From the NCBI RefSeq assembly GCF_001180165.1, contig NZ_CVSQ01000006.1, positions 1-39,951 of the forward strand: a stretch of 39,951 bases of DNA. The letters are read 5' to 3'. Below, in pieces: positions 16,515 to 25,554 of this stretch. Both the position numbers and the translations under genes were made by a program. The stretch is from Candidatus Pelagibacter communis (GTDB lineage: Bacteria > Pseudomonadota > Alphaproteobacteria > Pelagibacterales > Pelagibacteraceae). Below the pieces are notes generated by a model that was not told where the DNA came from, searched no databases, and worked only from the letters and a program-made list of their open reading frames with translations. The first letter of the stretch is position 1. Every line of letters starts with the position of its first letter.

Positions 16515-17888
16515 TTATAAAAAATAAGCCCCAACACCTAAAAAAGAAACAAATCCAATAACATCTGTAATTGTTGTCACAAAAACACTTGAGGCAATCG
16601 CTGGATCTATATTCATTTTTTTAAGGGTAAAAGGAACTAATATACCAAATAATCCAGCTATAATCATTGTAAGTACCATTGATATTGCTATGATTAAAGA
16701 AAGGATACTATCCTGAAACCATATCTGTACAATTAAAGCACTTATTGCTGCAAATATAATTCCGTTTAAAATACCAATAGAAAATTCTTTAAATACATTA
16801 GATGAGAAATTATTTTGAGTTAAATCATTTGTAGCTATAGTTCTTACTGTAACTGCAAGTGTTTGCATTCCAGCATTTCCTCCCATTGAAGCCACAATAG
16901 GCATCAAGAAAGCTAATACTACCATTTGTTCGATTGTTGCTCCAAATAAACTAATACACCATGTAGCTAGAAAAGCGGTAAATAGATTGAGCAAAAGCCA
17001 ATTGAATCTTCTCTTTGTTTTTTTTACAACTCCATCAGTAATTTCTTCATCTCCTACCCCTGCTAATCTTAAAGCATCTTCTTCAGCTTCTTCTTTCAAG
17101 ACTGTTAAAACGTCATCGTTCATAATCATACCGACTAATTTGTTGTTTTTGTCCACAACAGCGGCCGAATTCAAATTGTAATTTTCAAATAAGTTGGCAA
17201 CTTCCTCTTTATCCATTTCAACAGGAATTAATAATTGAGATTCAGACATAATTGTTGCCATTTTAGTATCTCGAGGTGTTGTTAAAACTCTTGATGAAGG
17301 AACAGTGCCTATTGGATTAAAATCTTCATTAACAATAAAAATTTCTAAAAACTCTTCTGGTAAATCTTGGTTTTCTCTTAAATAGTCAATTGTTTGACCT
17401 ACAGACCAATTACTTGGTATAGCTGTAAATTCACGCTGCATAAGTCTGGCAGCAGTGTCTTCTGGATAGCTTAAGCTTTCTAATAAAGCAAATCTATCTT
17501 TTGGTGGTAAAGAACTAAGAATTGCATTTTTATCCTCTTCAGGAACATTTTCCAATATAGATATTGCATCATCTGATTCGAGACCCTTTAAAATTCTAAC
17601 TATAGAGTCTGAGGACAAATAAGTTATGATTTCTGATTGAATAGATTCATTTAATTCAACAAAAACGTCCGGATCAATGTTAAAATTATTTAATTTAATT
17701 AAACTTTCTCTATCCCCTTCACTAAGGTGCTCGATAATATCTGCAGCATCAGCAGGGTGCATTTCATTAAATGAATTGGTAATAAATTTAGCGTCATTGT
17801 TAGCTATTTTACTAGTAACAACTCTTATATATTCTTTATTAAATTCAAAATTTACTTTTTTATCTTTAGTTTTTTTAGTTAAAGACAT
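16515..17888 (-). CDS. mgtE: MgtE-family magnesium transporter
   Basis: This is a 457-residue Mg2+ channel/transporter. It has an N-terminal helical MgtE_N domain (about 30-135, with EEDKNAILSSLPPKDR), a CBS-domain pair (about 140-265), which senses intracellular Mg2+ in characterised members, and five C-terminal membrane helices. The pore region carries the family motif MPIVASMGGNAGMQTLAV, and the last helices carry FVTTITDVIGFVSFLG. It stands alone on the minus strand between panC and lipB. No long leader or Mg2+-sensing riboswitch fits in the 61 bases before it, so control is probably through the CBS domains. Confidence 0.95.
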   Translation of the reverse strand: MSLTKKTKDKKVNFEFNKEYIRVVTSKIANNDAKFITNSFNEMHPADAADIIEHLSEGDRESLIKLNNFNIDPDVFVELNESIQSEIITYLSSDSIVRILKGLESDDAISILENVPEEDKNAILSSLPPKDRFALLESLSYPEDTAARLMQREFTAIPSNWSVGQTIDYLRENQDLPEEFLEIFIVNEDFNPIGTVPSSRVLTTPRDTKMATIMSESQLLIPVEMDKEEVANLFENYNLNSAAVVDKNNKLVGMIMNDDVLTVLKEEAEEDALRLAGVGDEEITDGVVKKTKRRFNWLLLNLFTAFLATWCISLFGATIEQMVVLAFLMPIVASMGGNAGMQTLAVTVRTIATNDLTQNNFSSNVFKEFSIGILNGIIFAAISALIVQIWFQDSILSLIIAISMVLTMIIAGLFGILVPFTLKKMNIDPAIASSVFVTTITDVIGFVSFLGVGAYFL

Positions 17889-17909
17889 AAATCTACCTAT
17901 AATTTAGAT

Positions 17910-17938
17910 TTGCACTATTAATACATAATAAAGATAAT
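17910..17938 (+). promoter_or_regulatory. Promoter-like site for lipB
   Basis: TTGCAC at 17910-17915 and GATAAT at 17933-17938 are separated by 17 bases and lie just before lipB, whose ATG is at 17950. The -10 matches five of six consensus bases and the -35 only three. Transcription would begin about five bases before the start codon, giving a nearly leaderless message. It lies in the 61-base spacer divergent from mgtE. Confidence 0.35.
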
Positions 17939-17949
17939 ACAAATTATAA

Positions 17950-18567
17950 ATGGACATAGAGATCAAAAAGTCAATAAAACCAGTAAATTATTTTGATGCT
18001 ATTAATATACTAGAGTCAAGATTAAAGGATTTATATGAAAATAATGAGCAAGAATTAATTTGGACTTTGGAGCATAATGAAGTTTTTACTGCAGGAACTT
18101 CCTATAAAGATAGTGAGATTATTGATAAATCCATTAAAATATTAGAAACGAATAGAGGTGGTAAAATTACTTACCATGGGCCAGGTCAATTGATTTGTTA
18201 TTTTGTTTTAGATTTAAGGAAAAAAAAAGATATCAGAAAATTTATAACAATTATCGAAAAAACAATAATTCAAACTTTGAAATTTTATAAGATAGAAACT
18301 TTTCCAGATAAAGATAATATAGGCATATGGCATAAATATAATAATGAAGTTAAAAAAATTGCTGCAATAGGTATTAGAGTTAGCAAATGGATTGCCTATC
18401 ATGGTTTTGCAATAAATATAAATAATGATCTAGAAAATTATAAAAAAATTATACCATGTGGTATTTCAGATAAAGGAGTAACTAATTTAAAAAATATTTT
18501 GGATCAGGATTACTCAAATCTAAGTGATATATTAATTAAAAATTTTATTTCAAATTTGAAAATCTAA
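17950..18567 (+). CDS. lipB: Octanoyltransferase LipB
   Basis: LipB transfers octanoyl from acyl carrier protein to lipoyl-dependent proteins before LipA inserts sulphur. At 205 residues it is of normal size. The signature [14 protein letters not shown] (68-81) is complete. The catalytic pair is present as K136 in [14 protein letters not shown] and C170 in [13 protein letters not shown]. The gene stands alone on the plus strand. Its last 23 bases overlap the end of the convergent pseudouridine synthase gene, and its stop codon forms part of a nine-base-pair hairpin. Confidence 0.95.
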   Translation: MDIEIKKSIKPVNYFDAINILESRLKDLYENNEQELIWTLEHNEVFTAGTSYKDSEIIDKSIKILETNRGGKITYHGPGQLICYFVLDLRKKKDIRKFITIIEKTIIQTLKFYKIETFPDKDNIGIWHKYNNEVKKIAAIGIRVSKWIAYHGFAININNDLENYKKIIPCGISDKGVTNLKNILDQDYSNLSDILIKNFISNLKI

Positions 18568-19462
18568 GTCTTTTAGATTTTAAAAGTTTTTTAAAATAAT
18601 CTGGTAACAATGATGAATAAGTATGTTTTACATCGTTAATTTTAAATTTAATTTGATAGGCATGTAACATTAAATTTTTATTAATTCCTTTATTGGAATT
18701 TGATAATTTATATTTTGCATCTCCAAATATAGGATTTCCAATTGAATATAACTGTTTTCTTAACTGATGTTTTCGTCCGGTAATGGGTTTTAATTCTAAT
18801 AAAGTTGCTTCAGAATTTCTATCAATAACTTTAAAAATTGTTTTTGCTTTTTCAATTATTTTTTTATCACCGTCGTACCTAATTAAATCATCATTCCATA
18901 CACCAGATTTTTTATTAATTTCGCCTTGGCATATAGCTAAATAAGTTTTGTGTACTTTTCTTAGTCTAAATAAAGAAGTAAGCAATTGAGCACTCTCTCT
19001 GTTCTTGGCCATAATAAAAACTCCAGAAGTATCTTTATCTAATCTATGAACAGAATAAGGTTTTGTTCCTTCAAAAATTTCACTTTTTGCAAAAATATCA
19101 ACTAGATTTTTTTTTGATTTAGTTCCACCTTGAACTGATATGCCAGAAGCTTTATTTAAAACAACAAAATTGTCATTGTTTTCAATAATTTGATCTTCAT
19201 TTGATTTTATAATTTCCCTTGATGGTAAAAACTTAATTTTTTTTTGCTGAACTGTTTCTTTAAATTCAATGTTAAATATATTTATTTCGTCTTTTGTTTT
19301 TACTTTAAAAGAGCTTTTGACTTTCTTTCTATTTAGTTTTATTTTTCCTGTTCTTAAATATTTTTCAACCAGTCCTTGTGGAATTTTTCCAATTTTTAAT
19401 CTTATCCATCTGTCCAAACGCATATCATTACACGTTGAATCAACGATGTAAGATTTTTTCAT
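18545..19462 (-). CDS. RluC/RluD-type pseudouridine synthase
   Basis: This 305-residue RsuA/RluA-superfamily enzyme isomerises uridines in large-subunit rRNA or tRNA. An S4 RNA-binding domain occupies about residues 13-65 ([25 protein letters not shown] splits into its usual helices). The catalytic domain carries [14 protein letters not shown] with the nucleophile D142, then [10 protein letters not shown] and NPIFGDAKY, as in RluC and RluD. The exact target uridines cannot be read from sequence, but an S4 plus HRLD architecture points to RluC (23S 955/2504/2580) or RluD. It begins ten bases after rplQ on the same strand, so it is probably the last gene of the ribosomal-protein transcript. Its 3' end overlaps lipB by 23 bases. 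Confidence 0.93.
   Translation of the reverse strand: MKKSYIVDSTCNDMRLDRWIRLKIGKIPQGLVEKYLRTGKIKLNRKKVKSSFKVKTKDEINIFNIEFKETVQQKKIKFLPSREIIKSNEDQIIENNDNFVVLNKASGISVQGGTKSKKNLVDIFAKSEIFEGTKPYSVHRLDKDTSGVFIMAKNRESAQLLTSLFRLRKVHKTYLAICQGEINKKSGVWNDDLIRYDGDKKIIEKAKTIFKVIDRNSEATLLELKPITGRKHQLRKQLYSIGNPIFGDAKYKLSNSNKGINKNLMLHAYQIKFKINDVKHTYSSLLPDYFKKLLKSKRLRFSNLK
18548..18561. other. 14-base perfect palindrome inside two convergent coding ends
   Basis: TTTCAAATTTGAAA reads the same on both strands. Both genes use the same internal frame across it, so LipB ends in Ser-Asn-Leu-Lys-Ile and the pseudouridine synthase ends in Ser-Asn-Leu-Lys. It abuts the lipB 3' hairpin. Confidence 0.8.
18559..18581 (+). 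terminator. Hairpin at the lipB stop codon, possible terminator
   Basis: AAAATCTAA (18559-18567) pairs perfectly with TTAGATTTT (18573-18581) around a five-base loop, GTCTT. AAAAG and six T follow. The left arm contains the lipB stop codon. The whole hairpin lies within the last codons of the minus-strand pseudouridine synthase gene. It would be a weak terminator for lipB; a long uninterrupted T-run is lacking. Confidence 0.4.
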
Positions 19463-19472
19463 GATTTAAGAT

Positions 19473-19916
19473 TTAAGCTGTAGCTTTTTTTTTCTCTTCC
19501 GTTTTTGGAGATTCTTTAGTTATATCTTTTTTTGGTTTATCAACTCTCTTTGCCTCAACATCTCTATCAACAAACTCAATTATTGCCATTGGAGCATTGT
19601 CGCCATATCTAAATCCAGCTTTAATTATTCTTGTGTAACCACCTTTTCTATCTTGATATCTTTTAGAAAGTGTTTTTTTAACTTTATTAGCTGATTTAAT
19701 ATCTTGTAGTTTCGAAACCAACATTTTAGTTGTCTGTAAAGTTTCTTTTTTTCCTAATGTTATTATTTTATCCGCCTGAGGTTTTAAAAATTTAGCTTTT
19801 GGCAAAGTAGTTTTGATCTGCTCATACTTAATCAAAGAGTTGAGCATATTTTTAAGTAAAGCTTTTCTGTGCTCTGATGTTCTATTTAACTTCTTGTTTA
19901 CCAAGCCATGTCTCAT
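19473..19916 (-). CDS. rplQ: 50S ribosomal protein L17
   Basis: L17 is 147 residues, opening with [20 protein letters not shown] and containing the [13 protein letters not shown] block. The last 25 or so residues are a Lys/Glu/Thr-rich tail beyond the E. coli length (127). Its ATG overlaps the rpoA stop (TAATG). The ribosome-binding site GGAGGAGG is formed by the rpoA codons for Leu-Glu-Glu-Ala. It closes the classical alpha operon. Just after its stop, TTAAATC is repeated in tandem before the pseudouridine synthase start. Confidence 0.97.
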   Translation of the reverse strand: MRHGLVNKKLNRTSEHRKALLKNMLNSLIKYEQIKTTLPKAKFLKPQADKIITLGKKETLQTTKMLVSKLQDIKSANKVKKTLSKRYQDRKGGYTRIIKAGFRYGDNAPMAIIEFVDRDVEAKRVDKPKKDITKESPKTEEKKKATA

Positions 19917-20944
19917 TAAATTGCCTCCTCCAATTTCTTAGACATTTCTGCAATATTGTCTGGTGGCCAGTTAGGTATTTCCATTCCTAAATATAAAGAC
20001 ATACCAGTTAAAACCTCTTTTATTTCATTTAATGACTTTCGCCCAAAATTAGGTGTTCTTAACATTTCACCTTCAGATTTTTGAACTAGGTCGCCGATAT
20101 AAATTATATTATCATTTTTTAGGCAGTTCATTGATCTAACTGATAACTCTAACTCATCTACTTTTCTTAGTAGGTTTTTGTTAAATTCAGGTTCAGTAGA
20201 AACTTCTTTTAGAGGAGCTTCAACTGGCTCATCAAAATTCACAAACATTTTAAGTTGATCTTGGAAAATTCTAGCTGAATAAGCTACAGCGTCTTCAGCT
20301 GAAATTGATCCATTAGTTTCAACTTCCATAGTCAACTTATCATAATCCAATGCTTTACCTTCCCTAGCAGTACTTACTGAATATGAAACTTTTTTAACTG
20401 GACTATAAAGCGAGTCTATAGCAATAAGGCCTAATGGTGGCTCTTCAGGTTTATTTAGCTCTGCAGGAACATATCCTTTGCCTGTATTAACATTCATCTC
20501 CATATGAAAAGTAGTGTTTTCGTCTAAATTACAAATAACTAAATCAGGATTTAAAATCTCAACATCTGCAACTGGAGCTATATCTGAGGCTTTAATTTCT
20601 CCAGGTCCTTTTGCATCTAAAATTAATTTTTTTGTACCCTCAGAATTACTTTTCAATGCTAAAGACTTTACGTTTAAAACGATATCAGTCACATCTTCTC
20701 TAACACCTTTTATTGAAGTGAATTCATGTAAAACACCGTCAATTTGAATTGATGTTACAGCAGCTCCTCTTATTGAGGATAATAAAATCCTTCTTAGAGA
20801 ATTTCCTAAAGTTAATCCATAACCTTTTTCTAAAGGCTCAGCTACAATTTTTGCATGAGTTAAGTCATCACTTATTTGAACATCTAATTTAGATGGTTTA
20901 ATTAATGACTTCCAATTTTTTACATTAACATTTTCGACTTCCAT
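19916..20944 (-). CDS. rpoA: RNA polymerase alpha subunit
   Basis: The 342-residue alpha subunit is complete. The N-terminal assembly domain holds [22 protein letters not shown] (split over residues 36-58). A linker near 235-255 leads to the C-terminal domain with [20 protein letters not shown], which contains the Arg and Asn used to contact UP elements and activators in E. coli. Its start overlaps the rpsK stop. The rpsK codons KKRRV contain AAGGAG, a near-perfect Shine-Dalgarno sequence at the right distance. Confidence 0.98.
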   Translation of the reverse strand: MEVENVNVKNWKSLIKPSKLDVQISDDLTHAKIVAEPLEKGYGLTLGNSLRRILLSSIRGAAVTSIQIDGVLHEFTSIKGVREDVTDIVLNVKSLALKSNSEGTKKLILDAKGPGEIKASDIAPVADVEILNPDLVICNLDENTTFHMEMNVNTGKGYVPAELNKPEEPPLGLIAIDSLYSPVKKVSYSVSTAREGKALDYDKLTMEVETNGSISAEDAVAYSARIFQDQLKMFVNFDEPVEAPLKEVSTEPEFNKNLLRKVDELELSVRSMNCLKNDNIIYIGDLVQKSEGEMLRTPNFGRKSLNEIKEVLTGMSLYLGMEIPNWPPDNIAEMSKKLEEAI

Positions 20945-21393
20945 TAAACTCTCCTTTTCTTTGGTGGTCTAGTTCCATTATGAGGCATAGGCGTAGTGTC
21001 TTTAATTGACAAAATCTTAAATCCTCTAGCTTGCAATGCTCTTAAAGCTGTTTCTCTTCCTGATCCAGGTCCTTTGACTTCAACAGATAAAGTTTTCATT
21101 CCGTACTCAAGAGCTTTCGAAGCTGCAGCATCAGCTGCTATCTGTGCAGCGTAAGGAGTAGATTTTCTTGATCCCTTAAATCCTTTTTGTCCAGCCGACG
21201 CCCAAGAAATTACATTTCCATTTGTATCAGCAATGGAAATGATAGTATTGTTAAATGTTGATTGCACATATGCAATTCCATTTAAAATATTTTTTTTAAC
21301 TTTCTTTTTTTTTGAATAAGAACTTTTTACACTTTTCTTAGTAGACTTTTCTACTTTTTGATCTTTATTATCAATCTTATCAGTTTTAGCCAT
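20944..21393 (-). CDS. rpsK: 30S ribosomal protein S11
   Basis: S11 is 149 residues, against 129 in E. coli. The difference is an N-terminal Lys/Ser-rich stretch (about 1-32, for example [19 protein letters not shown]). The body is standard: [49 protein letters not shown] and the C-terminal [15 protein letters not shown]. It lies two bases after rpsM and overlaps rpoA by one base. Confidence 0.97.
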   Translation of the reverse strand: MAKTDKIDNKDQKVEKSTKKSVKSSYSKKKKVKKNILNGIAYVQSTFNNTIISIADTNGNVISWASAGQKGFKGSRKSTPYAAQIAADAAASKALEYGMKTLSVEVKGPGSGRETALRALQARGFKILSIKDTTPMPHNGTRPPKKRRV

Positions 21394-21395
21394 GA

Positions 21396-21779
21396 CTATT
21401 TTTTAGTTGGTGTTAATTTTTTTCCAGCAATAGCAATTGCTTTACCTTTTCTTGTCCTTGCATTACATCTAGTTCTTTGTCCTCTAACAGGTAATTTTTT
21501 TCTATGTCTTGTTCCTCTATAACAAGCCAGATCAATTAATCTTTTAATACTTAACGAATAATCTCTCCTTAAATCACCTTCTACTTTGAAGTTTTGATCT
21601 ATATACTCTCTAATTTTTAAAATCTCTTCATCTGTTAATTCATTTACTCTTTTAGCTCTTGGAATTTCTAAAGATGAACAAATTTGCTGAGAGAATTTAT
21701 TACCAATTCCATAAATATAAGTTAAACCTATATGAACAAGTTTGTTCTGTGGAATATTTATACCTGCGATACGAGCCAT
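21396..21779 (-). CDS. rpsM: 30S ribosomal protein S13
   Basis: S13 is 127 residues, starting [21 protein letters not shown] and containing [19 protein letters not shown], the conserved block near the P-site tRNA. It is separated from adk by 55 bases that contain a promoter-like pair, so rpsM-rpsK-rpoA-rplQ may also be transcribed on its own. rpmJ and infA, found near here in some bacteria, are absent. Confidence 0.97.
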   Translation of the reverse strand: MARIAGINIPQNKLVHIGLTYIYGIGNKFSQQICSSLEIPRAKRVNELTDEEILKIREYIDQNFKVEGDLRRDYSLSIKRLIDLACYRGTRHRKKLPVRGQRTRCNARTRKGKAIAIAGKKLTPTKK

Positions 21780-21802
21780 AATTTTTGTGATAAATTGTGC
21801 CT

Positions 21803-21830
21803 TTTATATAAGAAGATTAATCAAAGTCAA
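21803..21830 (-). promoter_or_regulatory. Promoter-like site between adk and rpsM
   Basis: On the minus strand TTGACT (21830-21825) and TATAAA (21808-21803) are separated by 16 bases and match five of six consensus bases each. The predicted transcription start is about 15-20 bases before the rpsM ATG. The site begins just after the adk stop, in the one spacer of any size within the ribosomal block, which supports a real internal promoter for rpsM-rpsK-rpoA-rplQ. Confidence 0.5.
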
Positions 21831-21834
21831 CGTC

Positions 21835-22398
21835 TTATACATTGATAAAAGCGTCTATTTTCCTTGTTATTTCTTCAATTTCTAAGCTCCCATCAATCTC
21901 TCTAAAATTTGGATTCTCTGAGTAGAAATTTAGAACTGGTTGGGTTGTTTCCATGTATTTCTCATACCTTGAAACTATCGTATGAGTATCATCATCAGAT
22001 CTATTTTCTATAATTTTTCTCTTCTCAAGCCTTTTGAGAATTGTTTCTTTATCTACGTTTAGAAATAAAATTAAATCTATGCTCTGATTTGAATTTTTAA
22101 GTAACACTTCTAAATTTTTAGCCTGACTTAATGATCGAGGATATCCATCAAAGATTAATTTGTTTTTTTTTTGATGATCAGATATTAAATTTTCTATAAG
22201 TTTATTAACAATATCATCACTTATAAATTTTCCATTCTTCATGTCATTAGTTATTGCTTTACCAATGTCTGAATTATTTTTGATTTCTTCTCTTAAAAGA
22301 TCACCTGTTGAAATTTGAAAAGCATTTAATTTCTTTACAAGATATTTAGACTGAGTACCTTTTCCAGCACCAGGAGGTCCAAATAAAATTATATTCAC
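21835..22398 (-). CDS. adk: Adenylate kinase, short form
   Basis: Adenylate kinase interconverts ATP + AMP and 2 ADP. The P-loop GPPGAGKGTQSKYL is at residues 7-20, the AMP-binding FDGYPRSLSQ near 84-93, and the lid region reads RLEKRKIIENRSDDD. At 187 residues this is the short form, without the 27-residue zinc-bearing or E. coli-type LID insertion (214 residues). Its start directly follows the secY stop without a spacer, the standard secY-adk order. Confidence 0.97.
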   Translation of the reverse strand: MNIILFGPPGAGKGTQSKYLVKKLNAFQISTGDLLREEIKNNSDIGKAITNDMKNGKFISDDIVNKLIENLISDHQKKNKLIFDGYPRSLSQAKNLEVLLKNSNQSIDLILFLNVDKETILKRLEKRKIIENRSDDDTHTIVSRYEKYMETTQPVLNFYSENPNFREIDGSLEIEEITRKIDAFINV

Positions 22399-23679
22399 TT
22401 ACTTACCAAATTTTGTTTTTTTAATCAGTTGTTCGTATTGTGAGCTCATTAATCTTGTTTGTATTTGTGTTACAGTATCGATAGCTACTACAACAACAAT
22501 TAATATAGATGCACCACCTAAATAAAAAGGTATTGGATAGTTTGCAATTAAAAATTCCGGCATTAAACAAACTAGAGTTAAATATAGAGCACCAATTGTA
22601 GTTAATTTTGTTGAAATGTTTTCAATATACATCGCAGTGCTTTCGCCTGGTCTAATTCCTGGTACGAATCCACCATACTTTCTAAGATTCTCAGCTGTTT
22701 CTGTTGGATTGAATGTTATAGAAGTATAAAAAAAGGTGAAAAATATTATACCCGATGCATACAGCAGCATATAAAGAGGTTGTCCTTGAGTAAAATAAGA
22801 GCTCAAATTTAAAAATGTTTCATTGTTAGAAAATGAAAAATTTGAGAATGTTACAGGTAGTAATAGAAGTGCAGAGGCAAAAATTGCAGGAATTACTCCA
22901 GCTTGATTTATTTTTAAAGGTAAATGTGATGACTCTCCTCCATACATTTTGTTACCCATTTGTCTTTTTGGATAATTAATGAGAATTTTTCTTAATGCTC
23001 TTTCCATAAAAACTACAAAAAGGATTGTAACTATTAATAAAACAAAAATAGCTAGAATCATAAATGTTGAAACCGCACCTGTTCTACCTAATTCAAAAGT
23101 TGTAACCAAAGCTCTTGGAATTTCTGCTACGATACCTGCAAAAATTATTAAGGATATACCGTTACCAATACCTCTTTGTGTGATTTGTTCACCTAACCAC
23201 ATTAAAAAAATTGTTCCTGCTACAATGGTTGTAACGGTAGTAATTTTAAAAAAAGCTCCTGGATTAATCACTAGATCAGCTGACGACTCTAGACCAACAG
23301 ATAAACCATATCCTTGAATTGTTGCAAGCAATACTGTTCCATATCTAGTAATTTGTGTAATTTTAGCTCTTCCTATTTCACCTTGAGCTTTTAGATTTTT
23401 AAAATAATCAGTAACACCTGTTAAAAGCTGAACTATAATTGCAGAAGAAATATATGGCATTATACCTAATGCAAATATTGCCATTCTACTTACTGCACCT
23501 CCTGCAAAAACATTAAACATGCCAAGTAACCCTTTTTGATTACCCTCCATCATTATTTTCAATTGTTCTGGGTCTATACCTGGCAAAGGTACAAAAGTTC
23601 CAAATCTATAAACAGCTAAAATTAAAATAGTAAATATGATTCTATTTCTTAAATCATTTGTTGATGATGATGCGCTCAT
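22399..23679 (-). CDS. secY: Preprotein translocase subunit SecY
   Basis: SecY is the membrane pore of the Sec system, here 426 residues with ten predicted helices. It starts with the RNRIIFTILILAVYRFGTFVPLPGI segment (read in two pieces), carries MWLGEQITQRGIGNGISL, and has YPKRQMGNKMYGG in the cytoplasmic C4 loop contacting SecA and ribosome. KYGGFVPGIRPGEST is the C5 loop. It lies ten bases after rplO and abuts adk. Confidence 0.98.
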   Translation of the reverse strand: MSASSSTNDLRNRIIFTILILAVYRFGTFVPLPGIDPEQLKIMMEGNQKGLLGMFNVFAGGAVSRMAIFALGIMPYISSAIIVQLLTGVTDYFKNLKAQGEIGRAKITQITRYGTVLLATIQGYGLSVGLESSADLVINPGAFFKITTVTTIVAGTIFLMWLGEQITQRGIGNGISLIIFAGIVAEIPRALVTTFELGRTGAVSTFMILAIFVLLIVTILFVVFMERALRKILINYPKRQMGNKMYGGESSHLPLKINQAGVIPAIFASALLLLPVTFSNFSFSNNETFLNLSSYFTQGQPLYMLLYASGIIFFTFFYTSITFNPTETAENLRKYGGFVPGIRPGESTAMYIENISTKLTTIGALYLTLVCLMPEFLIANYPIPFYLGGASILIVVVVAIDTVTQIQTRLMSSQYEQLIKKTKFGK

Positions 23680-23688
23680 ATAAACAAA

Positions 23689-24141
23689 CTATTTTTTTAA
23701 TTGAATAGATCCACCAATTTTTTCTAGCTTTTCTATTGCTGATTTAGAGGCTAGGTCAGCTTCAATGTTAATTTTATCTTTTACTTCACCAAATCCTAAA
23801 ATTTTTAATTTTTTTGAGTTTTTATTTATTAATTTAAGTTTTTTTAATATTTCTGAGTTTAATACTTCATTTGGATTAATGTTTTTTTTGTCTATGTAAG
23901 ATTGAATTTTATCTAGATTTAAAATTGCAATACTATCTTTTGATATTGGGTTAAAACCTCTTTTTGGAAGTCTTCTGTATAATGGCATTTGACCACCTTC
24001 AAAACTTTTTATAGCTACACCAGATCTGGATTTTTGACCCTTAACACCTCTACCTGATGTTTTGCCTTTTCCAGAACCAATTCCTCTTCCAACTCTTATT
24101 TTAGATTTATTGATTTTTTCTCTGTTATTTAAAGTAATCAT
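23689..24141 (-). CDS. rplO: 50S ribosomal protein L15
   Basis: L15 is 150 residues with the glycine- and basic-rich N-terminus typical of the family: [20 protein letters not shown] and [17 protein letters not shown]. Its ATG overlaps the rpsE stop (TAATG), with AGAGGA just upstream inside the rpsE codons KRG. In the usual spc operon order rpmD (L30) lies between rpsE and rplO; here there is no room for it. Confidence 0.97.
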   Translation of the reverse strand: MITLNNREKINKSKIRVGRGIGSGKGKTSGRGVKGQKSRSGVAIKSFEGGQMPLYRRLPKRGFNPISKDSIAILNLDKIQSYIDKKNINPNEVLNSEILKKLKLINKNSKKLKILGFGEVKDKINIEADLASKSAIEKLEKIGGSIQLKK

Positions 24142-24656
24142 TATCCTCTTTTTTCAATTATTTCAGAAATTTTTTTATTTCTAATTGCTGATATTTGTTT
24201 TGGTGAACTTTGTTTCATAAAAGCTTTCATTGTAGCTCTAATAACATTGTGCGCATTAGAAGTTCCCATAGATTTTGCAACAATATCTTTTACTCCTAAA
24301 ACTTCACATACTGCCCTAACAGGACCACCTGCAATAATTCCTGTTCCCTTAGAAGCTGCTCTTAGCACTATTCTACCAGAGCCATCTTTCGCTTTAACGT
24401 CATGATGTATTGTTCTGCCTTCTCTTAATGGTATATGAGTAAGTTTTCTTCTAGCCATCTCATTTGCTTTTTTTATAGCATCAGGTACTTGTTTTGCTTT
24501 TGCGTGAGCTATACCGATTTTACCTGCTTGATTTCCAACAACTACAAGCGCTGAAAATCCAAATCTTCTTCCACCCTTAACAACTTTAGTAATACGATTT
24601 ATGTGAACTAATTTTTCTAATATATCGTCAGTTTTTTTATCTTTTATATTTTCCAT
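24141..24656 (-). CDS. rpsE: 30S ribosomal protein S5
   Basis: S5 is 171 residues. It has the double-stranded RNA-binding-like N-domain ([20 protein letters not shown], then [16 protein letters not shown]) and the C-domain with [19 protein letters not shown] and [14 protein letters not shown]. The residues linked to spectinomycin binding (VVKGGRR loop) look ordinary. It follows rplR by two bases and overlaps rplO by one. Confidence 0.97.
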   Translation of the reverse strand: MENIKDKKTDDILEKLVHINRITKVVKGGRRFGFSALVVVGNQAGKIGIAHAKAKQVPDAIKKANEMARRKLTHIPLREGRTIHHDVKAKDGSGRIVLRAASKGTGIIAGGPVRAVCEVLGVKDIVAKSMGTSNAHNVIRATMKAFMKQSSPKQISAIRNKKISEIIEKRG

Positions 24657-24658
24657 GA

Positions 24659-25015
24659 TTAAAATTCCATCCCATTTTCTCTTAGAGTTTCTGCAAAAAC
24701 TTTAATTCTACCGTGATATTTATAAGAACCTCTATCAAAGTAAATTTTAGTAATTTTTTTCTCTTGAGCTTTTTTAGCCAATTTTTGAGCCACCAATTTA
24801 GATAGTTCAGTTTTATTAACTTTGTCTGCTGATCTAAGATCTTTTTCTACAGATGAAGCTGATAATAAGGTTACGTTTTTTGTATCATCAATTATTTGAG
24901 CTGAAATGTTTTTTGATGATCTAGAAATACTTAATCTAAATCTATCTTTTGAAGCAACTTTTTTAACTTTATTGCTAACTCTAAATCTTTTTCTGATACT
25001 AGTGTTTAATTTCAT
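24659..25015 (-). CDS. rplR: 50S ribosomal protein L18
   Basis: L18, 118 residues, binds 5S rRNA. The N-terminus is basic ([14 protein letters not shown]). The C-terminal half has the family ending [22 protein letters not shown]. Its start overlaps the rplF stop. The rplF tail codons KEGKK supply GAGG upstream. Confidence 0.96.
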   Translation of the reverse strand: MKLNTSIRKRFRVSNKVKKVASKDRFRLSISRSSKNISAQIIDDTKNVTLLSASSVEKDLRSADKVNKTELSKLVAQKLAKKAQEKKITKIYFDRGSYKYHGRIKVFAETLRENGMEF

Positions 25016-25554
25016 TATTTTTTCTTACCCTCTTTTTTAAGTACATACTGTCCTTTTTCCCGAACACCTTTTCCTTTGTAAGGTTCGATTTTTCTTAATG
25101 TTTTAATTTTAGATGCTACTTCACCAACTAACTGCTTATCAGATCCTGTAATTTTTAATGTTGTTTGTTTTTCAACGGCAATTTTAATGCCTTCTGGTAT
25201 ATCAAAATTGATATCATGGCTATAACCCAACTGTAAATTTAACTGATTCCCTTTTAACGCTGCTCTATAACCAACGCCAACTAATTCTAAAGTTTTTTCA
25301 TATCCTGTGCTAGATCCAATAACGGCATTATTAATTAAACTTCTATTCATACCCCAAAGTCTTTTTGAGTTTTGATCTACTTTTTTTGGTTTAATAGAAA
25401 TTTCTTTTCCTTCAATTATGTCTAAATTAAACATATCTAAATCAACATTGATTGATTTTTTACCTAAAGGTCCCTCTATATTTATAATATTTCCAGCTAA
25501 AGCAACTTTTACTTTTTCAGGGATCGATATATTTATTTTACCAATTTTAGACAT
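25015..25554 (-). CDS. rplF: 50S ribosomal protein L6
   Basis: L6 is 179 residues, with two homologous domains. It starts [19 protein letters not shown] and ends with [22 protein letters not shown], containing the conserved PYKGKG loop that contacts 23S rRNA. The ATG overlaps the rpsH stop, with AAGG nearby inside rpsH. Confidence 0.97.
   Translation of the reverse strand: MSKIGKINISIPEKVKVALAGNIINIEGPLGKKSINVDLDMFNLDIIEGKEISIKPKKVDQNSKRLWGMNRSLINNAVIGSSTGYEKTLELVGVGYRAALKGNQLNLQLGYSHDINFDIPEGIKIAVEKQTTLKITGSDKQLVGEVASKIKTLRKIEPYKGKGVREKGQYVLKKEGKKK

Noticed and set aside
17889-17949. Mg2+-sensing riboswitch upstream of mgtE
   Set aside because: Only 61 bases are available and these also carry the lipB promoter; no fitting structure is seen.
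22979-23317. 112-codon plus-strand frame opposite secY
   Set aside because: It is antisense to SecY membrane helices; its hydrophobic pattern is a complement artefact.
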